This document shows, piece after piece, positions 1-11,108 of a stretch of DNA of 64,000 bases. The notes under the pieces are model-generated. The model was not told the origin of the DNA, did no database searches, and was given only the letters and a program-made list of their open reading frames with translations. Both the position numbers and the translations under genes were made by a program. Each line of letters starts with the position of its first letter. Positions within the stretch are counted from its first letter, which is position 1. The stretch is from the NCBI RefSeq assembly GCF_001640805.2, contig NC_066845.1:24644171-24708170 (forward strand), written 5' to 3'. The DNA is from Lates calcarifer. Its lineage: Eukaryota; Chordata; Actinopteri; Centropomidae.

Positions 1-686
1 ACAAGTGCAGAAACAAAGGGCTTCTCCTCGCTGGTGTCTCTCCTGACGCAGTGTCTCCAGGTCTAGTCTATGTCTGTGTGTCTGGGTGTGTTTCTGCAAA
101 TGTGTGTGTGTGTGTGTGTTTCTACGAATGCATGTTTGTGTGCACGTGGGCCTGTCAGAGAAATGTCTCTAACATTGGCGTGGTTGTCTGTGATAAGGGC
201 TGTTGAGCTTTGTGACTCATGACTGGGCAGTTTTCTGTTCGTCTGTAGTTTAGGTTTCAGTTCTAACCTTCATGTTTATGTGGTTTAAATCAATTAATCA
301 TATTGATTTTGGTCGTAGCTTCTGAAATGTGAGCATTTGCTTTGTCTTATATGATTGTATAGTGTGTGTCTTTGAGTTTTGTGCTGTTGGTTGGACAAAA
401 GAAGCAATTTGAAGCTGTCAACTTGATCATGTTTGACTATATATTGACATTTTGTACATTAAAAGTAAATGTAAAAAAATTTAAATAAGTATTAGCTGCT
501 CCTCTAAATCTACTGTTGCAAACATTTGAGTCATTAGATGCAGCCTTAATTGTTTATATTCTACATATACCTTTGTTAAATGTTGCTGTCAGAGCAAATT
601 ATTATTATTTTTTAAAAAACCCTATAAAACCTAAACAGTTCTTTGTTTCCCTCATCTCTCTCTCCGTCCTTCTTGTGCTCATCCAG
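1..686 (+). other. rusc2: rusc2 intron (5' end of window)
   Basis: This non-coding stretch precedes the first visible rusc2 exon and ends in a pyrimidine-rich tract and a CAG acceptor at 684-686. It holds an imperfect TG microsatellite around 100-119 and AT-rich sequence after 400. Mammalian RUSC2 has a long N-terminal region before the first exon seen here, so upstream coding exons should lie outside the window. No coding exon is visible in it. Confidence 0.75.
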
Positions 687-3600
687 GTGGTCTCTCCACC
701 TCTTCAGACAGCCGGCCGGCAGTGGTCCGCTACAGCAGGGACCAGAGGCCCACCACTCTCCCCATCCAGCCCTTCACCTTCCAACACCAGTTTGCCTCCA
801 AACCTCCGCAGCCCAAGCCTCTGCTGCCCCTGCTCACAGGCTACGTCTCTGGGATGCAGGCCCGCTCCAGTTCCGGCTCCGGTTCTGGCTCTGGCTCTGG
901 AGGTCCGGTGGGGGAGGAGAGCGAGGATGCAGCTGAAAATGTGCACAGGTACCAGGGGGCTGTGGCTGCTGCGGCCCCTCCTCCCGGGTCAGTTCGTCCC
1001 TCGCCTCTCGGGAGCTACTCCCCGGTTCGTCTCCAGGGAGCGCCCAGCTCCGGGACCTGCTCCACCTGCACCCCCAGCCCTCAGCGGCCGCACAGCCTCT
1101 CCTGCCCGCTCTCGGCAGGCCTCGGCCCCCTGCACACCCCACCCTCAGTAAAACAGGGAGGGGGTTCAGCGCCGTTACCTCAGACCCCTCCACCTCCATC
1201 CCTGGGCGTGAAGAGAGGGACGGTGCCGCCGATGCTGCCGGCGGTGCAGGGACACTGTTTCCACCGCGGAGCTCTGTCCAGTTTACCAGCGCTCCACAGT
1301 GACACACTGAGCCCGCTGGGCTGTCTGGACTCTGGGAAGCACGGGGAGGGAAGCAAAGGATCTGGAGCCAGGACACATAATGGTAGGTTCCACCAAACAT
1401 CTAGCGTGTCCTTTCATAGCATGTTCTCATGAGAAAATAGCACTAAAGCACTAAGCAAACTCAATAACAATAATTAAGTTAATTAAGCCTTTTTTTTACG
1501 TCTCATGTTTGGCTCATTTTGGGCAGAAATCCCTGAATCACAAACTTGCCACAAAATCATCACAGCATGTCAGAGATCTTGCAGCGTTTTTGAATTTTTT
1601 CCGTCCATTCTGTCGTCGGCTGATCCTAAATATGAAGTTAAGACACACATACTGCTGCTGTCATTACTTAACTCATCACTTAAGGCTGTCAGTCTCTTGG
1701 TGATGGAGACAGGTTCACATTAACAGGAGAATAAAGTAGCTGTATGTGCAGAGTTCACTAAAAACACCTGCCAGTTGTGGTGCACAGGAAGTTTCAGTCT
1801 ACAGAGGAAGTAGAGCTGCTGGTTTCTTCCCTGTTTGATTCTGAGTTGATCAACCTCTCCAAGAGAATGAAACACATAATCCTGGCAGTTTTAAAGCCTT
1901 GTTGTTTTGATAAGAAGAAAACAGATAGCTGCCGGGGGTTTTCACCTGCAGTAAAGCTTTGTGTGTTTCTCCTTGTTGATCTACTCTTTAAAAGAAGCTC
2001 TTTTACATTCTTATCCTTCTCTTTTTCTCTTCCTTCTCTCCCTTCATGCATGGATTTAAATCCTCCCGCCCTCCCTTCATCTTTTCCACTTCCTCTTCTT
2101 TTCTCCCAAATATTTCCTCCATCCATCGACTCAACAAACCACCCTTTAACCCCCCCCACCCCACCCCGACCACCTCCACCAACCCCATGATCATAATTTT
2201 AACACCTCCCCTCCCCAACAGCACACCACCTCTCTCCTCAGGCCCTCAAATGGAGGGAGTACCGTCGACGAAACCCACTCGGGGTGGAGAGGGTCTCTGG
2301 CGGCGGATCAGGCATCCTGTCTGGTAACGCAGAACCCCGAAGGGGCGGGGGAACACGACCTGCCAGACGCAACGTGTTCGATTTCCCTTCAGCGCCCTCT
2401 AGCCTCACGCTGGGACGGCTTAATGGTGCTAACTGTTGTATTGTCAGATATTTTCAAAGTAGAATTTTATTCTTAAAGTAATTTCTTACGGAGTTCAAGG
2501 TCCAAAGAATTTCTTATGTGAGGGTTTAGTCACAGAGGAACGATCGCTGCAGGGAGATTAATAAAAGTGTGTGATCCTCAAAGTCTCACCTACAGCTGCA
2601 TTCTTAAGGATCCCTATTGGCTTGTCATGCTTTAAAGTTGTGTGTCTTACCGTCTGTGTATGCATATGTGTGTGTGTGTCTGCAGTGGGCCAGTCAGCTA
2701 AGCTGCAGCAGAGCTACAGCGACTTCCTGCCGGACTACTTCTCTCTGACCGAGAAGCCGCCGGAGGAGTTCTGCCTCTCCCCCGACGCCTCAACCTCCTC
2801 CTCCTCCTGCTCTTCCTCACAGTCCCACATCTCTGTGGACCTGACACAGAAGAGAGGTGAGGCCGTGTGCACGATAAACGACGAGAGGGGTCAAAGAATT
2901 AGAATAGAAAACACCACAACACTGAAGACAGAATCAAACTAAATGCTGGATGCTGTTTGGAGAAGCACATTCCCAGACCACACAGTGTTGTCGTCAGGGA
3001 GAAGAACACGTAAACGATGTGGCTGAAAGGTGCTTAAATCAAGTGCCTTTCTCTGAGAAAAGGCTACTTGACAGTGAGGAGAGGCACTCGAGGCCTCTTG
3101 AGGCAGCAGGGTGTTGTTTAATAAGCAGGGAGGTCATGGAGCATCCAGGTTTACCTCTTCAATATCTGCACTGCTGAAGTGTCCTCAAGCAAAACACTGA
3201 GGGGCAGATTTACTGAGCCCTTTTCACCTTCATTTCAGATACACTGTGTCCCAGACGTGTGCTGTTTGTTTAACATATGCCCTGGACAAGAGGCACAGTC
3301 GATTCTCAGTAACTGTAGGAATAGTTTTTTTTTTTTTGGTAAATGTTTCATTGAGATTTCAACATCAGAACATTGTGTTTTCTGAGCAGACTGATGGCAG
3401 ACTGATCTCTGTTGCACAACCAGTTCCTGCCTTCATAAATCTGACAATGAATTCATGCAGATTTGAAGCACAAAGACAGTGAAGGACACAGCAAAATATC
3501 TGCTAAATTTAGATCTTAGTCCTTCTCACCTCCCTCAGAGGAGGGTCAAAGAGGGAAACAAAATCATGTCGTTAGCAGAACGTTGCAAAAGAGGAAAAGA

Positions 3601-6600
3601 CACTTGCGTTAAGTGACAGTCATTACAAAGATTTAAAGGTTAATTGACAGACTGTGTGTTTGTTTCCCGTCAGCTTTGGTGAAGGCCGTGAACACAGCAG
3701 TGGATCTGATTGTGGCGCACTTCGGCACCAGTCGAGACCCAGATGTAAAGGTAGGAAGATTCTGGTGAATCTCACTGCGAGTCTACGTAACCTGCTGACC
3801 ATTCCTCTACTAACACACGACTTAATATTACCACTGCAGTGTAATAAAGTTCAACAGAACATAAAGCCTTTCAGGGGATGAACTACAGTAGTTTTACAGA
3901 CAGATGGCGCCATTTGATGATTTGAAACCTGAGCAAACAGACAGTGTTTACTTTCTATTTCTTTATTATGCCCTAAATACACACAGGTAAAAATAGAGCG
4001 CTTTGTTACAAAGACAAACAGAAGTTCTGTCATTTTTCACATCGCTTTCGTTTCTCTCCTTTCAGGCTAAGCTGGGGAACAGCTGGGTGAGTCCCAACGT
4101 GGGTCACCTGATCCTGAAGTACCTGTGCCCGGCCCTGCATGAGGTGCTGCAGGACGGTCTGAAGGCCTACGTACTGGACCTGATCATCGGACAGAGGCGC
4201 TGTCAGCCCTGGAGCCTCGTGGAGGCCTCCACACAGCTGGGTGAGGATAATAATGAGGAGTGGGGGTTTAATGAAAAGTAAAGTCCAGCTGGTTTCATTA
4301 CGATAACCCCTGTATTATCCATGACGATCTACAGCAACTGGTGTCTGGTCCCACCCTCTATCTAAAGCCCAAGGTTTAACAGAACAGTTTCTAGTAAAAT
4401 CTCATGTAAAACATGCTTTCTGTATGAAGTCAAGTTTATTTTTGTATGTTTGTCTCCATCAGGCCCGTCCACTCGTGTCCTCCACAGTCTGTTCTCAAAG
4501 GTGAGCCAGTACTCAGAGCTCACCAGCCACAGCATGAGACTCAACGCCTTCATCTTCGGCCTGCTCAAGTCAGTACCAGTTCTCGCTGTCGTTCCCATGA
4601 TTTTTACAGTCATGTGTGAAATGCTTGTTTACATCTCATAGGAGTGAACTACAACACCAGTAAAGATTAAAATAAAACCCATGTCTTTACTTTAAAATAA
4701 GTGGCTGGCTTTTTATCCACAGCTGCTGCAGTTTTAATGTTTGACTCACTTTCTATTTCAGCCTGAAATCTTTGGAGTTCTGGTTCAATCACCTCTACAC
4801 ACATGAAGGTGAGACTCAGCTGTTACCTTGTCCATCTTTTATTCATCTTCAGATTCCCAGATAGTTGTTTGATGTCTCTATCTGTGTGACATCTTGAATC
4901 TGGTTCTGATACTTGTTCTGTTTTGTTTCACTTTCCTCAGATATTATAGCAGCACACTACAACCCGTGGGGTTTCCTTCCCCTGTCGCAGGGGGCATGCC
5001 AGCCTCTCTTCGAGGAGCTCCTCCTCCTGCTGCAGCCGCTGTCGCTCCTCCCCTTCGACCTGGACCTGCTGTTCGAACCGCATCTCCTCCAGAAGGGCCA
5101 GGAGCATCTGCGTCGCAAGGAGCAGCTGTGCTCCGCGGGCCAGAGCGTCGACCAGTCGGCTCGCTCCACCTTCCAGCTCATGAGAGGATGGAGCACCACC
5201 GTGAGCGAAATGGTCAGAGACTCGAGCGCCGAGGTGAAGAAGGAGAGGGCGGGGCTGAGGCGAGAGGGAACGTGGCCGAGGATGGAGGGAGCCAAGTCGA
5301 GGAGAGAGGGAGCGGGGGTAAAGTCAAGGGGAACAACTGAAGGCACGACAGCTGGACCTGTTAGCAGACCGACGATGATGGAAGTAGGGTTGGCTAATCT
5401 TTGGAAGGAGAGGGGGATGGGGGAGCAGAGGGTGAAAGGTGTAGGGCAGGAGAGTCAAGAAGATGGTGAGGATGGACAAGAGAAGGACAGGGGGAAGAAA
5501 AAAGACAGGGATCCAGCAGATGAGGGGCGTCAGCGGCAGGACAGACAGTCTGGATGGTGGTACCAGCTCATGCAGTCCTCCCAGGTCTACATCGACCAAT
5601 CCACAGAGGGGTCAAAGTTTGTCAAGACCGAGAAGAGGAAGAGGTCATCGGAGAGACGACAGGCTCAACTACCGCCCACCAGGGAGGGAGTGGTGGAGGG
5701 GGCCGAGTCAAGCCAAGAAGGGGAGGGCAGCATAAGCAGCAAAGGCAACAGTAGCTCCAGCGGGGAGTCAGCTGGATCCAGGGGAAAGCCTTCGTGGATG
5801 GGCAGCCCACCAGAGTCCGTCCTCAACCAGGAGAAGGAGACAAAACCTCTGGAGGGCGCAGGGACTGGAGCTCAGGCTGCAGCCCAGGAGGAGAGCCCCT
5901 CACAGGGACAGAGTTTGCGTTGGGGCAGGCTCTTTGGATCTAGTCTGGGTTCTCCCTCCAGACCAGAGGGAGCTGAACAGAGGGCAAAAGGTCAAAAGAC
6001 CAGGTGAGTTAAGACAAATGCATTTTTAATTTTGGTCTGTGATTTAGCACACTATCCTCATCTGTGAAGCTGAAACCCTTTCCTGTCCACTGTGTTCTCC
6101 TCTTTCAGACCCCCATCAGGTTGGCTCAGTCTGGACAGGTCTGTTCTCGACCTCGTAGCTCAGACCATCGGAGCAGGGAGCGGGAAGAAGCCAGAGTCTC
6201 CGGCCACTCTCGCTCAGACCCAGAACACACCCCCACCAACGTCAACCAAACCAACTGAAGCCAAACGACAGTCTCCATGGTAGGCAGACACACTCTGACG
6301 TCAAAGCAAATTACTACTTTTAAGCTTCCAAAAAATCATTAGCTCCTCTCATCATCTCAGCTGCACTCACTGTTTTTCTTCTGTCATTCCTCAGTGAGGT
6401 GCGAGCGTTGTGCCACCACATAGCCACTGAGCCCGGCCAGCTGAGCTTCAACAAGGGCGACGTCCTGCGGGTCCTGAGCAAGGCCGATCCGGACTGGCTG
6501 CTCTGCTCCCTGGGCTCCACGCAGGGCTTAGTTCCCATCATCTACGTCACCCTCAACAGCATGGAGGAGAGCCAGGACGCCACCGGACTCCGGCAGTGCT

Positions 6601-6602
6601 GA
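687..6602 (+). CDS. rusc2: RUN and SH3 domain-containing protein 2 (iporin), 5'-partial
   Basis: RUSC2 is a cytoplasmic adaptor; family knowledge links it to Rab1b/GM130 and Rab35 and to kinesin-1-driven transport of AP-4/ATG9A vesicles. Ten exons join in phase: 687-1382, 2222-2425, 2686-2856, 3674-3750, 4066-4240, 4463-4568, 4762-4808, 4941-6003, 6109-6279 and 6395-6602, giving 971 residues plus stop. The first exon carries the conserved [13 protein letters not shown] block and a Ser/Gly repeat. Exon 3 encodes [15 protein letters not shown]. The RUN domain runs from about window residue 357 ([19 protein letters not shown]) to about 540, over exons 4-8. The 353-codon exon 8 continues into an Arg/Glu-rich linker with [15 protein letters not shown] and [10 protein letters not shown]. 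Exon 10 is the SH3 domain ([19 protein letters not shown]). The linker motifs favour RUSC2 over RUSC1. The exon 2 donor (GTGCTA) is weak. The N terminus is missing because the window begins inside the gene. Confidence 0.95.
1383..2221 (+). other. rusc2: rusc2 intron with C-rich tract before exon 2
   Basis: This 839-bp intron starts with GTAGGT and ends in AACAG. Its 3' half is strongly pyrimidine-rich. At 2150-2167 three C-runs are separated by single A residues (C8-A-C4-A-C4), about 55 bases before the acceptor. No coding exon is visible. Confidence 0.7.
2857..3673 (+). other. rusc2: rusc2 intron
   Basis: This 817-bp intron lies between the exon ending in the LTQKR codons and the first RUN-domain exon. 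Apart from a poly-T run near 3327-3338 and a short stretch near 3174-3205 resembling a degenerate teleost SINE, I see nothing in it. Confidence 0.65.
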
Positions 6603-8740
6603 AGCTGAAGCTGAAGCTGAGTGGAAATGAAGCGAAAAAGATGAAGGCGAACAGCTCTGGAGACGGAGGCTTTCTCTGCCACACACCTACTGAAAACAAA
6701 ACATCAGTTTTTTTCTTTGTTTTTTTTTTTTTTTGCTGCTGTTAAATTGGGAATAACTGTGTTCCTGAAAAATAAACAATGTAGAAAATATGAAGATTAT
6801 GAAGACAATGTACAGACACATGCAAGGGAAGCATGCAGGCTCAAACACATCTACTTCAAGGGTACATCCAGACCAGTATGCATGCATACATCCAAAAAAA
6901 ACCAAAAGACCAGAAACGAGAAACCCAAAGACTCTCAAACACACGCTTCTTTCTCTGCGTGAAGCTGTGCTACTAGCTTAACTACGTGACTGTCCAGTCT
7001 GCAAATATCATCCATCTCTACTTTCCACAAAACAAGGAGGGGCTACACACAGACGGTAATCCTCACTATATGATATTCTCTATACCATGCCTAGCTGCAC
7101 TTTGCTGTACTGTCTGTTCACCTCTGAACACAGTTGTACCTCCCAGTCGTCAGACAGGTTGGTTTGGTGTCCTGTTGCTTACTTAGTGCCGACTGATCTT
7201 TTTAATTCGTGTAGAAGCCGGTGAATCCTTTGCTTTTCTTTGGTAAGATTTAAGGTGGTTGATGTAAAAGCAACAAAAAACAAAACATCTTGCTCCACCT
7301 CTTCTCCAGCTGCAGAGGTGTGATAGTGTTTAGATGGAGGCAGGAAGGCGAGTTTAAATCTTCCTCCCGTTCCCCACCTGTCTTATTTGATCACTGCTCA
7401 TCAAACCCTGTTTCTTTAAGAAGGGATGGATGGACTGACAAACAAATGGACTGTTCCTCCTCTCTGCTCACAGGTCCCACCACAGCTGGGATGAATCAGT
7501 GGCTGATATTGTTTGAGTGCATGTAACCTTGCAAAAAAAAAAAAAAAAAAAAAAAGTTGTCTTTTCCCCCCTTTGTCTTATACAGTCCTGTTCCACCTGC
7601 CACATCCTGAACCTTTCACCGCTTATGAGGAGGACACGGTCGAGCGAGTGGCCACAGTCTGAGCTGTACATGTGCGTTTGATCTATTGGTACATACTGTA
7701 ACATACATATATGACTTACACATGTGGTGAGTTCTATTTATTTACTGATCTGCTGAATTAGCGAGGAGGCGTCTTAATGGGCGGCTGCAGAACACAGGGA
7801 AGGATGTCCAATGAAAGCAAAACGTAGCTGTGGAGATGTCTTTTGAATGTGTTGGGGATTTACCCCCAGTTTGGAAATTCTTCAGAAGTGACTGCTAATT
7901 AGTTTTGCATTTAGAAAGGGGTCGATGATCTCGTCTATGCCTTAAAGCGCTTGAGACACTTCGAGGCTTCGTGACCTAATATTTGCCCTGACGTTACAGT
8001 ATATTTTGTATACGCTGTTCCCCCAGATTTATGTCTACAGAGATTCTTGTTGACGTCAAAGACGAGTATAGTGAAGATAAAAGAGATCTATGGTGATATT
8101 TTTTGATGCTTTAAGGGAAACCCCAACACATTTTGTGATGGAGGCTTTATGGGCATTCTTGTGTTAGCACGTACACGCTACCTGTCATGGTGTAAAATGT
8201 GGCCTTAGGTTCAAAACGAGTTCACAAAGAAGTTAAAAGTTACAGTACAGTATACCTGGATAGATGCTGAGTGCAAACAGATGCCCCATCCAAATATGAC
8301 ACTCTATAAAATGGTAAAATCAAAATGTACATTTATTAAATAAATGAATGCTTGTGTAGTTTTTGAAAAACTTACATAGGATATAATTTTACCATTTTCT
8401 TTTTGTTGCATTATTGTACAGTTTTTATTTTTATGTATGATTTTTAACATTGAGTTCCACCAAATCGATTAATATTTCATTCTCATTGAACTGTAAATAT
8501 ATTTAAATCCTTCAGTGATTAATTTCTGCCATAGATCTATATGTATAAATGTTATTAATGCATTTTATGTTAAATACAGGAAGCAAGCATAAGCTTTAGT
8601 TTCAGTGCTAACAACCTGCTGACTATAATACGAGTTGCCCGTGGTAGTGGAAGCTATGATTTTCAGTCCTCCAGGCAGTTTGGTGTTCCTCTTCAGATTT
8701 CACATGGGACAGAAGGAAATAAACACATCGGAGTGATTAA
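6603..8740 (+). other. rusc2: rusc2 3' untranslated region (extent inferred)
   Basis: After the stop there is no plus-strand coding potential. AATAAA signals occur at 6771-6776, 8339-8344 and 8718-8723. The first lies only 170 bases after the stop and follows a long T run; the later ones would give a UTR of about 1.7-2.1 kb, more like a vertebrate adaptor gene. A 23-base poly-A tract lies at 7533-7555. Transcript data are needed to choose the end. Confidence 0.5.
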
Positions 8741-8844
8741 ACCAGAGAGACGAGGAGGCTCAGGGGTAAGAGGCAAAGACGGATTCGCTTTTGATTTGGT
8801 GTTTGACGAGCTGAGATGTGCTTTAAAATGTTTAGGAGTGATGT

Positions 8845-8930
8845 AAAAGAGAGAGAGAGGGAGAGAAAGGAAGAGGTCTTGAGCCTTCTCTCTTTCTCTC
8901 GTCTGTTTTCTCTCTCTCTCCCTGGCTGCC
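8845..8930 (+). repeat. GA-rich then TC-rich simple-sequence pair (hairpin-capable)
   Basis: A GA-rich run (about 8847-8878) is followed within 15 bases by TC-rich runs (about 8885-8922). On one strand the two can pair into a long imperfect hairpin. Confidence 0.6.
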
Positions 8931-9159
8931 TCCTTCTGCCTGTAAATACCTTCAGCATCAGTGACACTGCTCTTCTCTCTGTGTCCAGGCTATATGATGT
9001 GTACGTATGACATTATCAAACTACTATGGATGTTAAATAACAAAGTGCTCATGTGATCACAGACTCGAATGACTCCTGTGTCTTTTGTCCTCATCACAGT
9101 TCACAGTTGAAAACCCTTTTGATTACAAAACACTGTCTGTGTAGCAGTGTTGTAGTACT

Positions 9160-9985
9160 CAATGACTTGGACTCGAGCATTCAAACTCGAAAGTTGGAGA
9201 CTCATAATAATGTGGTGCAAAATATTGATGGCTACATTAACGTTATTCAGTTTCGTACGAGGGCAGGCACAAGTGTTCACCAGCCTCAAAGGCAGATTCA
9301 CACGGCCACGGTCAGTAACAGTTAGTGCCAAGACTCGGACTTTTCTTGACTTAGACTTGGAGTCACACTCAAACACGGAGGACCCAAGACTTGACTTGGA
9401 CTCATCTCAGACTCCTCTTTTGTGACTTGAACGTAGACTCAAACACTGGGGAGTCAAGACTTGAGTCAGACTTCACTTGGACTCTTCTTTCGTGACTTGG
9501 ACTTGGACTCTGACTCAAATGCTGAGGACCCCAGACTAGACTCGGTCTCAACTCTGACTCCTCTTTTGTGACTTGAACTCGGACTCAAACACTGGGGAGT
9601 CGAGACTCAGACTTGGACTCAAACACTGGAGACTTAAGATTTGACTTGGACTCTTCTTTGGTGACTCAGACTTGGATTCACACTCAAATAGTGGGGACTC
9701 ATGACTCGACTCGGACTGTTCTTTCCTGACTTGGACTTGGACTCTGGCTCAAATGCTGAGGACCCCAGACTAGACTTGGTCTCAACTCTGACTCCTCTTT
9801 TGTGACTTGAACTTAGACTCAAACACAGGGGAGTCGAGACCTGACTGAGACTTCACTTGGACTCTTCTTTGGCGACTCAGACTTGAATTCACACTGTCGA
9901 CTCTGACTCTTCTTTGGTGACTTGCACATGGATTCACACTCAAATACCGAGGACTCGAGGCTTGACTCGGACTTGGATAAAGGTT
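9160..9985. repeat. Degenerate GACTTG/GACTC tandem array (minisatellite-like)
   Basis: The stretch consists almost entirely of diverged copies of short GACTTG, GACTCG, GACTTGGACTC and CTCAAACAC words. A longer period is visible: the phrase ACTCCTCTTTTGTGACTTGA begins at 9411, 9557 and 9791, spacings of 146 and 234, fitting a unit of roughly 73-78 bp in blocks of two and three. Open frames across it are a product of the periodic sequence and are not taken as genes. Confidence 0.85.
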
Positions 9986-10640
9986 TTGTAGTTTCAATGT
10001 CTGTAGAAATGTTTCAAACTTATTCCAAACTTTTAACTTTTGCCAAAACACAATCCTTTAACGGGTTAAATTTGCTCTCTTTTACGTATTTGACACTTTA
10101 ATCCAAAGCGACTTACAAGTGAGGGACAACACTAAAGCTTCAGTGCAGTAGGAGACCTTGTACTAAGACGCCGCTGGCTGACCCCACAAAACCACCTCCA
10201 GATCGTTTGTTAGTATCACTTAATGTTGAATTTACTCGCTGGCTCTTTCTCAATAAACAAAACACCAAACAGTTGTTCTCCAGAACAATGGTCAACCAGG
10301 AGGCTCAGGCCTGAATGAACCCAAAACTAATGCGTGTGTTTTGATGTCGCAACACGAGCTCGACAACTCCTACATCGCAATTAAAAGAGACGTTGTTATG
10401 ATTTATGCTTCAGGAGTGGTGAAGTTCTGATTCTTTTTTGTTTAGATTACCACGCCACAAAGACACTACAAACTTGTACAACTGCATCTGAAGCCTACAG
10501 GGAGTGTTTTATCCTCCAAGTGTAATACTTGGTTTATAGAAGGTTGAGTACCTCTGTTGTTCCTGCAGGACCAGAAGTAGATAAACAGGATTAATACACT
10601 GATTTTATCAGACTACCTACAGCATGTTTACTGGTGATAT
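9986..10640. other. Intergenic sequence between tandem array and CTCF-like site
   Basis: Unique-looking AT-rich sequence with no recognisable exon, RNA gene or repeat family. Confidence 0.5.
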
Positions 10641-10653
10641 GGATGAAGTTCAG

Positions 10654-10667
10654 CCACTAGATGGTGC
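10654..10667 (+). promoter_or_regulatory. CTCF-like motif, forward orientation
   Basis: CCACTAGATGGTGC agrees with the CTCF core consensus CCASYAGRKGGCRS at all positions but one (T for C at position 12). It lies between rusc2 and the CCL21-like gene. Binding is inferred from the motif only. Confidence 0.4.
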
Positions 10668-10859
10668 CAGTGCGTCAGGGAGAGAGACTGACTGAATTGA
10701 GTCTTGCTAGTTGTGTGAAATGATGCACCAACATAGAGCATCTGTATTTTGTGCAAGAAAACAGCAGCAGAATAAAACCCTGATGACCCTATGACACTTA
10801 ATATAGTGTGAACAATAGGTCTTTCTAAGTCTAAGTTTCAGGGGGGAAATCAAGGTTCG

Positions 10860-11108
10860 TGTATCGTCTGTCCATCAACATAAAACACTGTGGGTAATTC
10901 AAGACCAGCTAAGTCTAAGTGTTGAACATTTGGCTGCTGTGTTGGCAGGTAACCAACAGCTGTCTTGCTTTTGTCAAGTAAAAGCCACCGTGACGGCTCG
11001 CCGCTCGGTTCACTCTGCTTTCTGTCTCCTGAGCTGCCGACCGATTGAACCAGGGTCCATGTGGTCCATGTGGTACACATCCTAACCATTCGGCCATCAG
11101 GGTGCCCC
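10860..11108 (-). mobile_element. tRNA-derived SINE
   Basis: Read on the minus strand, the element begins near 11108 with GGGGGCACCCTGATGGCCG. It contains an A-box-like TGGCCGAATGG and, about 40 bases further, a B-box-like GGTTCAATC, followed by a non-tRNA body. This is the layout of RNA polymerase III-derived teleost SINEs. The head has a short internal duplication (CCACATGGA repeated), which spreads the two boxes. The 3' boundary is approximate and no target-site duplication was established. Confidence 0.6.

Noticed and set aside
834..1400. Long minus-strand open frame opposite the first rusc2 exon
   Set aside because: It is the antisense shadow of a GC-rich real exon; the plus strand has clear RUSC2 motifs and splice sites.
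3174..3205. Stretch resembling GTCCTTGAGCAAGACACTGA, a word found in teleost SINEs
   Set aside because: Too short and diverged to assign to an element; a similar short fragment near 50,310-50,345 has the same problem.
9634..10051. Open frames of Ser/Arg-rich repeats on the minus strand
   Set aside because: They arise from the GACTC/GACTTG tandem array; no stable start or domain, and frames shift between units.
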